A stretch of 64,000 nucleotides of DNA, from contig BCKK01000012.1 of the NCBI GenBank assembly GCA_001600615.1, positions 242,616-306,615 on the forward strand, given 5' to 3'. This DNA comes from Dioszegia crocea. Taxonomy: Eukaryota > Basidiomycota > Tremellomycetes > Tremellales > Bulleribasidiaceae. Below the pieces are notes generated by a model, which was given only the letters and a program-made list of their open reading frames with translations, did not search any database and was not told the DNA's origin. Below, piece by piece: positions 1-9,656 of this stretch (within the stretch, counting starts at the first letter, position 1; the number at the start of each line of letters is the position of its first letter). The position numbers and the translations under genes were made by a program.

Positions 1-632
1 TCGCCGCCATCTATGGTCATCCAGACAATTTCTGGTCGGTCTACAATAACGAACTATCGGGCAAAATCGTTGACGATTTCCATACCGCCACATCCGTCTT
101 TAATGTCTTTATCGCCCGCCTACCGAGCATACGCCATATGTGCATTCGAAACTCGGACGGATTCTACGGATTGGCCGAGAAGAAGAATCCTAATGCGCCC
201 GTACCCCATTGCACCCGTACCCTCCACATCAACGAAAATGTCGATCACCTCGAAGTTGTCCCCGGACAGCATTTACGGATCGTGAGCGATGCGAAACCCT
301 CGGTCAATTGGGCGGCTATAAATCATCAGTTGAGACAGGCGCTCAATACCCAGGCGAACGATCGGGTGTCGGAACAGTACAGCTATCTGTACGGGAAAGA
401 TGTAATGGATGTCGATATCTACCTGTCGACGGCGGTAGAGTCGACTGGACCGAGTTTTGGCGGGGCCATACGAAGGATTTCGGTCGAGGAGCAGAAGAAA
501 AAGGCAGAGGCGATGGGGAAGATCGCTCAGGGCTATTATAGCGACTTGTCGAGGTTGCCTGACAAGGTCAGGTGGCATATCAGCCAGGAAGCGCCGATAT
601 GCGAGGCGTGTGGGACTGGGGCGCCGTTCTAG
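1..632 (+). CDS. Family A F-box-like paralogue A1, 5' end outside window
   Basis: The frame is open from the left edge (first full codon at base 3) and ends with TAG at 630-632, giving the last 209 residues of a protein. It aligns along its length with A2 and A3 downstream: PSIRHMCIRN matches PSLRHICTRD of A2, and the end ICEACGTGAPF carries the family tail CxxCG[ST]G. The exon with the F-box-like segment must lie left of the window. No known domain is recognised in this part and no function can be assigned. The 3' flank (633-1124) is shared with the flank of A3, so A1 and A3 are equivalent members of a duplicated gene pair. No break is visible in the part present. Confidence 0.7.
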   Translation, partial: AAIYGHPDNFWSVYNNELSGKIVDDFHTATSVFNVFIARLPSIRHMCIRNSDGFYGLAEKKNPNAPVPHCTRTLHINENVDHLEVVPGQHLRIVSDAKPSVNWAAINHQLRQALNTQANDRVSEQYSYLYGKDVMDVDIYLSTAVESTGPSFGGAIRRISVEEQKKKAEAMGKIAQGYYSDLSRLPDKVRWHISQEAPICEACGTGAPF

Positions 633-1124
633 GGATGTCTGTCTGGGACACGGCGGAGGGATGGTTGGGATAGGGGAGATAAGGGTGCAGGGTGGAGCCT
701 GTTTGACTGTAGGGTGGATATCAGGCTTGAAGGGTGAGGCTGGATGGCGGATCTTCGCCTCGTCCAAGGAGGATCAGGCTAGTAGGATGAAAGTGTAGGA
801 GAGACAGCGAGGGTGTAGGATCTTGCGGCGCGCTGAGTGGGCTGAGGGTCATTGTAGGATAAATTCTGGCAAGGTGTGTATCTTCATCAAGCCCAAGTGG
901 GAGTGACGCTGAGTGGTTTGCAGTACAGCCTCGATACGTATCCCTGCAAATTGTCGCCATCGGTCAAACGCTCAAAAGCGCAAAAGCCTTTTTTTAGAAC
1001 GCACGGACTTCTCTCTAAAATGCGATTCTCGCGCCAACTCCGCATTCCTTTGGTCCCCTTCACCATATCACTCCCATACCACAACTATCCCCAATCACTA
1101 CTCTCACCGACGCCAGCGTCTATC
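633..1124. repeat. Duplicated intergenic segment, copy 1
   Basis: The whole spacer between A1 and A2 resembles the spacer between A3 and A4 (4053-4536). Shared blocks in the same order include CAAGGTGTGTATCTT, GGGAGTGACGCTGAGTG, GCACGGAC, CCGCATTCCTTT and TCCCATA followed by CACAACTAT, ending just before the ATG of the downstream gene. It therefore holds the terminator of one gene and the promoter of the next, copied together with the genes. The two copies differ by many substitutions and small indels, so the duplication is not very recent. Confidence 0.8.
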
Positions 1125-2308
1125 ATGCCTCCCATCGTCCACAGCGACATATGGCAGATCATCATTCAACTTCTTAAACAGCCTATACCCCTACCTGGAT
1201 CATATCCCCCTCGTTCAACATTACGCCAGCCCGACCTCTGCAGTGCTGCGAGAGTCTGCCGCGTATGTCTACTCTACTTCCGAAAAGGACATCACTGATA
1301 TCGTAGCTATTCTCCGACATTGTCAATCCCATCCTATACAAAGAAGTCTGCACAGATGATCTAGCCGCACTGTTCGCCAATCCCACTTCCCCCTCCATGA
1401 TTCGCCGATTCGCCATGACAAAACGGCTATACATCGAGTTGGGACCGAAAGGAGAAGAAACATCCTACCGTGCATTGCTTGGACGCGGAGCTAGTGTGCA
1501 TGGCAGGTGGAGCGGGGTGGGAAGGCACGGTGATGAGCTGGAGAAGGCAATTTTGGAGGATGCGGAGAAGGAAATTCTGAACATCTACCGCGCAGTCCGC
1601 CGTGTTCTCGGCCCCGCAGAAGGGCGACTCATCGTGTTACCACGAGTCGAGTCCGTTGCCATCGCTACGTTCAACGGCGCAGAGCCCGAAATGTGGGGAC
1701 AATACAAAAAGACCCGCACGATCCAGGGTGTCCCCAACATTTTCGACAAGCTCACCGAAGCTTTTGACCACCTCCTATCCCGCCTTCCCTCGCTTCGGCA
1801 TATCTGCACTCGAGACTTCCAGGCCCCATTGACTCTCGGAACAATGCCCGGCCACACATACCACCCGTTTGTCAGGACTATCCATTTTCGCAATGAGGTT
1901 GGCTGGCTTCAAACCGACCCGGGTGTCCCAATCCGTTTGGTGTGCGAATTATCTCCGAATGAGGACTCGTCGCAACTCATGGAGCTGCTCGAAGCTCGGC
2001 TCAGCGGGCTGATAGATCATAGGGTCACGCCGTCGATGCGGGCGGCATTCGGTTCGAAAGTCGTTGACGCTGAGATGTACTGCTCAAGCTCATCCCTCCC
2101 TCTATCCCAGTCATACTTCCTCGACCGACTTGGCGGGTCTGCTCATTCAATGACATCTCTCGAAGCGCAGAGGGTGATCACTGCCGAGCTCGGCAAGATG
2201 ATCCAGAAGGGGTATCGCCAAGCCTCCGGTCTACAGGACAAGTTCCGGTGGTATGCCAGCGCAGACACTCCTACCTGTCAAGCATGTGGGTCTGGCGCTC
2301 CAGTCTGA
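1125..2308 (+). CDS. Family A F-box-like paralogue A2 (intact)
   Basis: Two exons, 1125-1262 and 1307-2308, joined over a 44-nt GTATGT...TAG intron, give 379 residues. The splice is set by the paralogues: all copies resume at LF(S/A)DIV or a close variant, and exon 1 is 46 codons here and in A3, A4 and A6. Residues 5-65 look like a degenerate F-box: a short SDIW helix start, then LRQPDLCSAARVCR and an I-V-N-P-x-LY helix. The middle has PRVESVAIATF, PSLRHICTRD and a conserved IRLVCELSP block. The C-terminus ends SADTPTCQACGSGAPV with the CxxCGxG tail. I recognise no characterised family beyond the F-box-like start; SCF adaptor function is inference. This is the best-preserved reference for the array. 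Confidence 0.75.
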
Positions 2309-2857
2309 GGACGGGATGGTGAAAGGAGGACGGAGGAGGAAATGAGGAGAACGGGATGAGGGAGGAGATAGGGGCACGATTGGCAAGGGACCTTTAGGGT
2401 TCGGGCGGCGATCGGGTGGGGTTTGGTGGACTACGGGAAATGGTAATGGCGCAGCAGACTGTATGGGCTGTTCACATGGTGAGTGATCGTGACCTAGGTC
2501 AGCATAAAGGAGATCTAAGCTGACCGCATTAGGAGGCCAGGTTGTTACCATCTTCGGAGGCTTGGATAGGAGCTGTCAATAAGGGAAAGCAGTCGGATGT
2601 GAAGAATGGCGTTAGGCGGAGTCTGGAGCCTGATATGGCGGGGCTGGTAGCGCATATGGTATTCTTAGATGTGAAGACAGAGCTGCGGACTGCTGGCGTG
2701 GGTCTCAGACGTCTGGAATTTGCCTTGATTAATTGCCGCCGGAAATACGCCCATGCGATTGATGAGGAAAATCAGGCACGCCGAACTCATTCCTCTCATT
2801 CCTTCATCGCCGACACCGCCTACAACCACCTTCGCTAGTACAAAAATACACCCAGAC
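2309..2857. other. Intergenic A2-A3
   Basis: No gene seen. It holds the 3' flank of A2, which is rich in GGAGGA/GGGATG runs, and the 5' flank of A3. It does not resemble the A1-A2 and A3-A4 spacers, consistent with the duplication having copied a two-gene unit. Confidence 0.5.
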
Positions 2858-4052
2858 ATGAAGACCTACGTCCCTAGTGATGTGTGGGCTCTAATCGCTC
2901 CTTATCTGCGAGTTCCTCTTCCGCCTATCTCGTCGAATGCGCCTCGGTCAGCATTGCGTCAGCCGGACCTGTGCAGTCTCGCGCGAGTGTGTCGCGTAAG
3001 GTCGCTCAGCAGCCCTCAAATGGAGCATCTGCTGACAAGCTAGACCTTCTCAGATATTGTCGATCCTATCCTCTATAGAACACTTTGCATCGACAGCCTT
3101 CCAACTCTCCTCACCCACTTATCCCCCCGAATGACGCGACGATTTGCCATGACAAAAAGGCTATATCTTGAGTGCAGTGCGAAAGGGCAGGAAACGACTT
3201 ATCGGGGTCTTTTGGAGGATAAGAAGAGTGCGGCACAGAGATGGGGTGCAGTCGGGAGATATGGCCGTGAGGTGGAGAGGGCGAAAATGGAGGATACGGA
3301 AAGGGAGATTCAAGACTTGACTGTCACCCTCAATTAATCGCGTACTGGATGCGCATCAGGCGAAATCCTTCGTCATCTTCCCCCGTGTGGAGACGATCGT
3401 AATCGCCAGTGTCTATCACAAAGAATCCGATATCTGGCGACGATACATGGACGGTTTTGCCAATCCCCAAAACGTCGATAAATTTCATCATCTAACCACA
3501 CTCTTTGAAGAATTCCTCTCCCGATTCACCTCCCTTCAACATATCTGTACTCGAGATACCCGAGCTCCCTTCACTATCGGTACCATGCCAGGTCGTCCAT
3601 ACGCTTCGACCTTCACCCGAATTGCCCATTTCGGCCGGGATGCCACAAGGCTAATGATCGAACCCGGTCATCATATCCGATTGGTCTGCGAATCATCCCC
3701 AGCGGTCCCAGCGGATTACCTCGTATCCGAACTACAACATAGGCTTGGCGATCTGCGTCAATATCGGGTAATGCCAGATATGAGGCAGATATTCGGCTCA
3801 AATCTCGTCAATGTCGACCTTTACTGCTCCAGTATTTCCTTACCCACAACACATGCCTACATCCTGGAGCAGCTCGGTCAATCTGCGGATTCGATGATTT
3901 CTGTTGCGGCGCAAAGGTTGATTACTGCTGAACTGGGGCGTCGGAATCAGAAGGCGTATCGCGATATCTCACGTCGGCAGGATGGCTTCAGGTGGTGGAG
4001 CAGCGCAGATACTCCCATATGCGAGGCGTGTGGGACTGGCGCTCCGATCTAG
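2858..4052 (+). pseudogene. Family A paralogue A3 with a frame break at about 3337
   Basis: Exon 1 (2858-2995) and exon 2 from 3044 are joined over a 48-nt GTAAGG...TAG intron, and encode the F-box-like start and the MTKRLYLE block as in A2. The frame then meets TAA at 3335-3337. The family sequence (RVLDAHQAKSFVIFPRVE) resumes one base out of phase at 3339 and runs to a normal ICEACGTGAPI tail and TAG at 4050-4052. A single inserted T in CAATTAATCGC explains this. An alternative is a 37-nt intron (GTCACC...CATCAG, 3323-3359), whose removal restores frame exactly but deletes about 11 residues that A2 keeps. The rest of the gene is well preserved, so the break is young, spliced around, or a base-calling error. 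Confidence 0.65.
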
Positions 4053-4536
4053 CGATGGCGATCGAGGTGGCTGTGGAGGGATGGTCAAAATTTGGGAGAT
4101 AAGGCTGCAGGGCGGAGCCTGGTCGCCTGGATGTTGGAGGTTAGTGTCGGAGGGCGAGACTCGATGGTGGAGCTTCTGCTTTGGGTCAAGGAGGATCAAG
4201 CCAGTGAAGTGGGACTGTAGAAGCATAGCCAGGGGTGGAGGATTTGGCGGCGAATTTGAGTAGGCTGAGGGTCCGTGGTAGGGCAAATTCTTCAAGGTGT
4301 GTATCTTATTTGAATCCAACTGGGAGTGACGCTGAGTGATCCGCAGTACAGCCTCGCTTCATATACCTGCAATTGGCGCCAATGATCGAACGCATGAAAG
4401 CCTCATTTAGGACGCACGGACATCCCTCTAGAGTCGCCAACTATAGCTACTCCGCATTCCTTTAGTCCCCTTCACTACATCACTCCCATATCACAACTAT
4501 ATCAAATCAACACCCTCGCCGATCCCACAGTCCGTC
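4053..4536. repeat. Duplicated intergenic segment, copy 2
   Basis: Homologous to 633-1124 over essentially its full length, in the same orientation and in the same position between two family A genes. See the copy 1 entry for the shared blocks. It includes the presumptive promoter of A4. Confidence 0.8.
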
Positions 4537-5649
4537 ATGCCGGTCGTGATCCCTAGTGACATATGGAGCATCGTCATCAATCATCTCAAAAGACCCCTCC
4601 CTCCCGTTTCCTCGAAGCCACCTCGATCCGCATTGCGTCAGCCAGACCTTTGCAGTGCAGCGAGAGTCTGTCATGTGGGTCCTTCCTTCATCGGTGATAG
4701 ATAGATAGTCAGCTGATAATCATAGCTCTTTGCAGATATCGTCAACAGCGCGCTTTACATGGAAGTCGTCTCGGATGATCTCTTCAACCTCTTATCCCAA
4801 GTCGAATCCCCATCCATGATCTACCGACTCAGCATGACGAGGAGACTGTACATCGAATACAGCGAAAAGGGGCAGGATGCATCGTACTGCTCCTTGTTCA
4901 GCGAAGGCCGGAACTGGCGGAGATTGGGGATGTCGGCGGAGCAGAGGGATGAAGCCATCCTAGAGGAAGTTCAGGCGGAGGTTTCGCGTCTGATCATCGC
5001 TATCTGCGGTGCGCTGGGCCCGAAAGAAGCCCCGAGCGTGGTCTTTCCTCGCCTTGAGTCTGTCGCCATCGGGACGTTATATGGCTCGCAAGGGGTTTCC
5101 TGGGGGCACTATCACGTTACGAATCTCGAAACCTCCCCCAAACTCCTCGACGGTTTCGATCAGCTTAGCGAATCTTTTGACATGCTTGTGTCTCGGATGC
5201 CACACCTTCAGCATCTCTGCTCCCGAGATACCGATGGACCGCTGACAATCCAAGCCGATCCCACTTCCCTATGCTTTCGCACGGCTCATATCGCTCATGG
5301 TCTACCGGGACCAACGATTTACCCCGGCTACCCCATCCGAATCGTTAGCGACATCCCTCCAACTGAAGACTGGACGCCGTCTATACGAGCGTTCGATTAC
5401 TGCCTCTCGGAACTTCGCCAGACGAGAGTTTTGCCAGGCGGGACCATCTTTGGGTCGAAAATCATACATGCGGATGTGTACTGCTCTTCAGGGCTCCAGA
5501 TCATGATGCAACCGAACGGTATGCCCATTGCAGCTGAGTGGGCGCGGAAAAGGCTATCCGCTGAGGCGCAGAGGGATGAGACCGCTGGCTGTGGGAAGGA
5601 ACTCCAAGCTGCTCTTCGCAAGGCCGGACGTCATACGGTGGTGCCCTAG
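4537..5649 (+). CDS. Family A paralogue A4 with frameshifted C-terminus
   Basis: Exons 4537-4674 and 4726-5649 flank a 51-nt intron (GTGGGT...CATAG) at the family position; exon 1 is again 46 codons. The protein follows A2 (LRQPDLCSAARVCH, ALYMEVV, PRLESVAIGTLYG, PHLQHLCSRD) up to AEAQRDETAG. After that the frame is wrong for the family. The conserved end, RPDVIRWCPSADTP then CQACGTGPPI and TAG at 5696-5698, is present in the next frame. The frame used instead ends HTVVP at TAG 5647-5649. A one-base deletion near 5575-5605 explains this. The product (341 residues) would lack the CxxCGxG tail that every other copy keeps. Confidence 0.7.
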
Positions 5650-6561
5650 CGCAGACACCCCAATTTGCCAGGCGTGTGGGACTGGTCCGCCGATCTAGAT
5701 GTGGGAAGGGACTAGGTGGCGAGAAGGGTACATGGTGGGGTGGTTGCGGGGTGGATAGCGGTGCGTGGTGTTTTGAAGGCAGAAGGGGGATACATGGGGA
5801 GCAGGCTGCACGAGGACATCGGGGCTGGAGGACCTAAAGTTCGATCGAGGACATATACACGAGGCAGCTAAGGGGTCATCGAGAGAGAAATGAAGGAACA
5901 GGGACATAACGGTGATTGAGAATAGCTTTGAAGGGGGAGAAGGGGGATGGAGATCGGGAATGAGCAAATGATAGGAATAGATTCGATAGGATCGCTCGTA
6001 TGCTTCTGTGAAGAGACTCGATATCATTACATGCAATATATGCGCAGCTGGGATGTATCTACAGTGTACTGATGTACGAGCACTCTATGTATATGCGATT
6101 CATCTACCTGCTAACCACAGTCTGATGATGATCACTGGCTCCACTCTCTCACCTCACCTGATGACGCAACGTCTGAGACTCGTCGCTCCGGACTCCGGAC
6201 CCGGCGGCATTGCGGCGGCGGATGGTTGATGCGGTGAAAGCGGCGTCAGGATGCAATCATAGCAATCGCTGACAAAATTAGAACGTCCGCCGCAAGGTCT
6301 GAGCTGCCATAGGTAGGCACTGAGGTACTGAGCCGCCGGCCCGCCGGATACGTCAAAGACTCATAATGCGCAACTGCCAAAACCTCCGGCGGACATCTCA
6401 CTCCACCATGTGCCGGTGGCTGCCGGTGGATCTCGGTCGGTGGATGCGTTGCCCCGCGAATACCCCGTCCACATGTCATAATAAGACTTCAATCGAATAT
6501 AGACTTTCCCCTCTTCCATCCAAAACGCTCGACAAGCCTCTGCGCTGCGATATCCAAAACA
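5650..6561. other. Intergenic: A4 tail relic and transporter promoter
   Basis: Bases 5650-5698 still encode, out of frame, the lost tail of A4. The rest has no convincing gene. Close to the transporter start lies GC-rich DNA with many CGG triplets (about 6195-6240 and 6325-6350). A CCCCGC at 6452-6457, about 105 bases before the ATG, fits the CreA/Mig1 carbon-repressor consensus in reverse; a six-base match is weak evidence on its own. Confidence 0.4.
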
Positions 6562-8331
6562 ATGTCTGCGCTGAATCAAGATCCCATCCAGCCGGTACCG
6601 AAGGAGAAGGACAATGTCGAGCACATCGATGAGCTCAAGACGGAGGCGAACTTCCGGGCGGACGCTATGGAGGCGGAGACTGCAGAGTACAATATGACAG
6701 TTTTGGAGGCTGTCAAGGCGTACCCCATGGCTTGCTTTTGGAGTTTCCTCATGTCCTCTACTATTATCGTAAGTCTCTTTACTCTGAGTGGTGAGCTGGA
6801 GCTAATTGTGATAGATGGAGGCATACTGTGTCTTCCTTATGGGCAGCTTCATTGCACTTCCAGCCTTCAGAAGGGAGTACGGTATTCCCGACGGCTCCGG
6901 CGGGTTCGTCATCGAGACCAGCTGGCAGTCTGCTTTGCAGATGGGCGGACCCTTGGGCGCTCTCATCGGTGTCTTCCTTGCTGGCCCTCTGGCCGCATGG
7001 ATCGGATACCGATGGGCCTGTATCTCGGGCCTCATGGCTTTAAACGCCTTCATCTTTATCATGTTCTTCGCCAACTCTTTACCCATGTTCTTTGCCTCTC
7101 AACTCCTAGAAGGTAAGCATTGTGTTTCTTTGTGCGCTTGGTACGGGCTGACTGGTTTAGGTATACCATGGGGAATCTTCATTGCCATCTCTCCCGCATA
7201 CTGCTCCGAGATCGTCCCAATGCGACTACGCGCTCCTGCAACTCAAGTCCTGCAACTATTCTGGGCCATCGGAGCTATCATCGTCGGCGGCGTGTGCTAC
7301 GCCTACGAGCCGAACCAAACCGCTACCGCCTACAGAATCCCCACCGCCCTTCAATGGATGTTCCCTACCCCTCTTGCAATCCTCATGTTCCTCGCACCCG
7401 AATCTCCCTGGTGGCTCGTCCGCAAAGGCCGTTTGGAACAGGCTGCCAAGTCCCTCGTCCGCCTCGGCCGGAAATCTCGCGTCAACCCCCAAGAGGGAGT
7501 TGCCATGATGCGCCGAGTCATCGACAAGGAGTCCCACGTCTCGCCCAACCTCATCGAACTTTTCAAGCGGACCGATCTGCGTCGGACAGCTATTGTGTGC
7601 GGCATCTACGCTGCCCAGAACTTGGCGGGAAATTTGATTGCCAACCAGGCCGTTTTCTTTTTTGAGCGTAAGTTCAGACTTGAGCGGAGCTCACCCTCAG
7701 AGGCGGGTATGGCAACCAACACTGCTTTCGCCCTTGGCCTTGTGACCTCCGCACTCCAAGCAGTCTTCGTGATGGGCTCTTGGTTCCTCACTACCTATTT
7801 TGGGCGTCGCACCATCTACATCTGGGGCACTGGCTTCAACGTCGTCATGCTCTTTGCTCTCGGCGTAGCTGCCTCTGTTGGACAATCAACAGCCGCGTCA
7901 AACGCTCAGGCAGCTTTCGGGTTGATTGTCTCGGTGTGGTTCACATTTACTGCAGCGTAAGTTGGTTTCGTCAACCTTAACTGAGTTTCTCTCACTGATA
8001 CCCCAGACCCGTATCCTGGGCTGTCATTGCCGAAACATCCTCTATCCGCCTTCGACCTCTGACAACCGGTGTTGGCCGAGCGTCTTATTACATCGTCAAC
8101 ATCCCCTGTATCTTCCTCGGCTCATGGATGCTCAACCCCACTGGCGGAAACCTTGGTGGCAAGTGCGGATTCGTTTGGGGCGGGACTGCTCTCTTCTGTC
8201 TCGTCGTCGCCTACTTCTGCCTGCCCGAGTACAAAGGAAGGAGCTACCGGGAGCTGGATATCCTCTTCCGGCGGAAGGTCTCGGCGAGGAAGTTTTCTAG
8301 CACTCAGATCAGCATGGAGGAGGACGAATAG
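6562..8331 (+). CDS. MFS sugar transporter, alpha-glucoside permease type
   Basis: Five exons (6562-6768, 6815-7112, 7161-7667, 7701-7956, 8007-8331) encode 530 residues with a hydrophilic N-tail of about 55 residues and the 12-helix sugar-porter pattern of the major facilitator superfamily. Family marks are PESPWWLVRKG (about residue 248), the NLAGNLIANQAVFFFEQAG block and RLRPLTTGVGRASYY. These are typical of fungal maltose/alpha-glucoside proton symporters at the plasma membrane. Introns of 48 and 33 nt are multiples of three and would pass as coding. Splicing the 33-nt one yields FFFEQAGM, the family sequence. Likely role: uptake of maltose or related glucosides; the exact substrate cannot be read. 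The gene stands alone, with no glucosidase beside it. Confidence 0.88.
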
Positions 8332-9656
8332 AGGGGGCAGGTCAAGAAACGATGTGCGAGAGATCGCAATTAGGAAGCAAGACCTGGCAATTCGCAAGCT
8401 GGAAGTATAAAATTGTATTATTTTTTATGTAGGGTATGCAGACATGGGTTCGCTCGTGAACCAGTCGCTCGTGAACGAGTCGCCTATCGGCTCCCCTCAC
8501 CTCCGCCTAGCCGCTCGCTCTGCTCGCCTCAAATTGGGTGCGCTGTCGTGCACAGTGCTTGGGCGTGTCGGCCGCGGGGCGGCCTCGTCAACCTGTCTCA
8601 GCCATGCGGGTAAATTGGGAATTGGGGGAAAAGCGAAATCTGAATGCGCCCTACACATACATACTGCGCGCAGAGGTCTGTGACAGGCTTGTTCTGCCAT
8701 ATTGGCGGTCCTTCTACGTACCTTGGCGGAGATCTTCAGTCGGCCTGGAGCTTGTCCGGGACCTCGGTCCGTCATTCAGCGCCGTGTCTCACATTCGCCA
8801 CCCCGCTGTGCACAGCATGACCACGCCACTTCCGCGGCAATACAGAACGCCGAATACCGCCCAGTTGGATATCGTCCCAAGCTGCCACCAGGCAATAGTA
8901 TCGGCCATCGACAAAATCGAACTTCGCCCCACCAACAAACGATAATCTATAGATCGCGCAACCGCTGGACTTGCCCTGGACTTTGGAGATTCGCCACCCA
9001 TATATGGATCGACAAACATCGGCAAAAAGCTTGGACATGGAATGGAGGAGAAACCAACACTCTGGATAAGGCGTAGACTCTGAATCACAGTCCCCTTTGA
9101 GCCAGATGAAGGACTTTAAACTCGCTAGGCCTCTTCCCCCGAAAGGAAAAAGGGGGACGTCGTATACGATGCCGCGACGTTAAGGTGGCAATATCTCCCG
9201 CAGTCCGGAGTAGAAGGGACCGGTTTATTTTTTGCCTCTGGTTGTGTCTCGTTATAATTGAACTAGGTGTGGCAACTTGGCAAGTGCTACGAGTCTAGCT
9301 AGTCTCAGTGTAAATAAGTCTGGAGACATGAGTGGTGAACTTTGTGCAGTATGATTTTTGCGATTTCCGCCCTCCAACCAGCTTGAATTCTCCTATGAGG
9401 ACTATGGACCACCACTGTAGTCATTCCGACAGCGGTACTATCTTCTCATCCGCAGCATGCACACCCCCATATGAAGGCAGAGTGCCACACTCCTCCACGT
9501 GGGATTTTCGCCACCCAATCCCACCGGGCCGGGATCAATATTTGTGTACTCCTTTTACCGCCATTATACATCATCCTCATCTATACAACCAGCAAAGCAC
9601 ACACAAGAGACGCTCACTATACTGACGCTCATCGACAGCGTAATGCGCATATAACA
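8332..9656. other. Intergenic, about 1.3 kb
   Basis: No gene supported. It begins with an A/T-rich transporter 3' flank (TTGTATTATTTTTTATG near 8412). A short direct repeat, CGCTCGTGAAC, occurs twice near 8452-8478. The remainder up to the SET2 ATG is presumably the SET2 promoter and 5' leader. Open frames here lack family resemblance and splice logic. Confidence 0.4.

Noticed and set aside
273..767. Long minus-strand frame opposite A1
   Set aside because: It is antisense to a frame with clear paralogue support and has no family resemblance of its own.
6452..6457. CCCCGC as a proven carbon-repressor site for the transporter
   Set aside because: A six-base match in GC-rich DNA is expected by chance; mentioned but not called as a feature.
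8497..9088. Overlapping frames on both strands between the transporter and SET2
   Set aside because: Compositionally random, no motifs, no paralogues and no splice logic.
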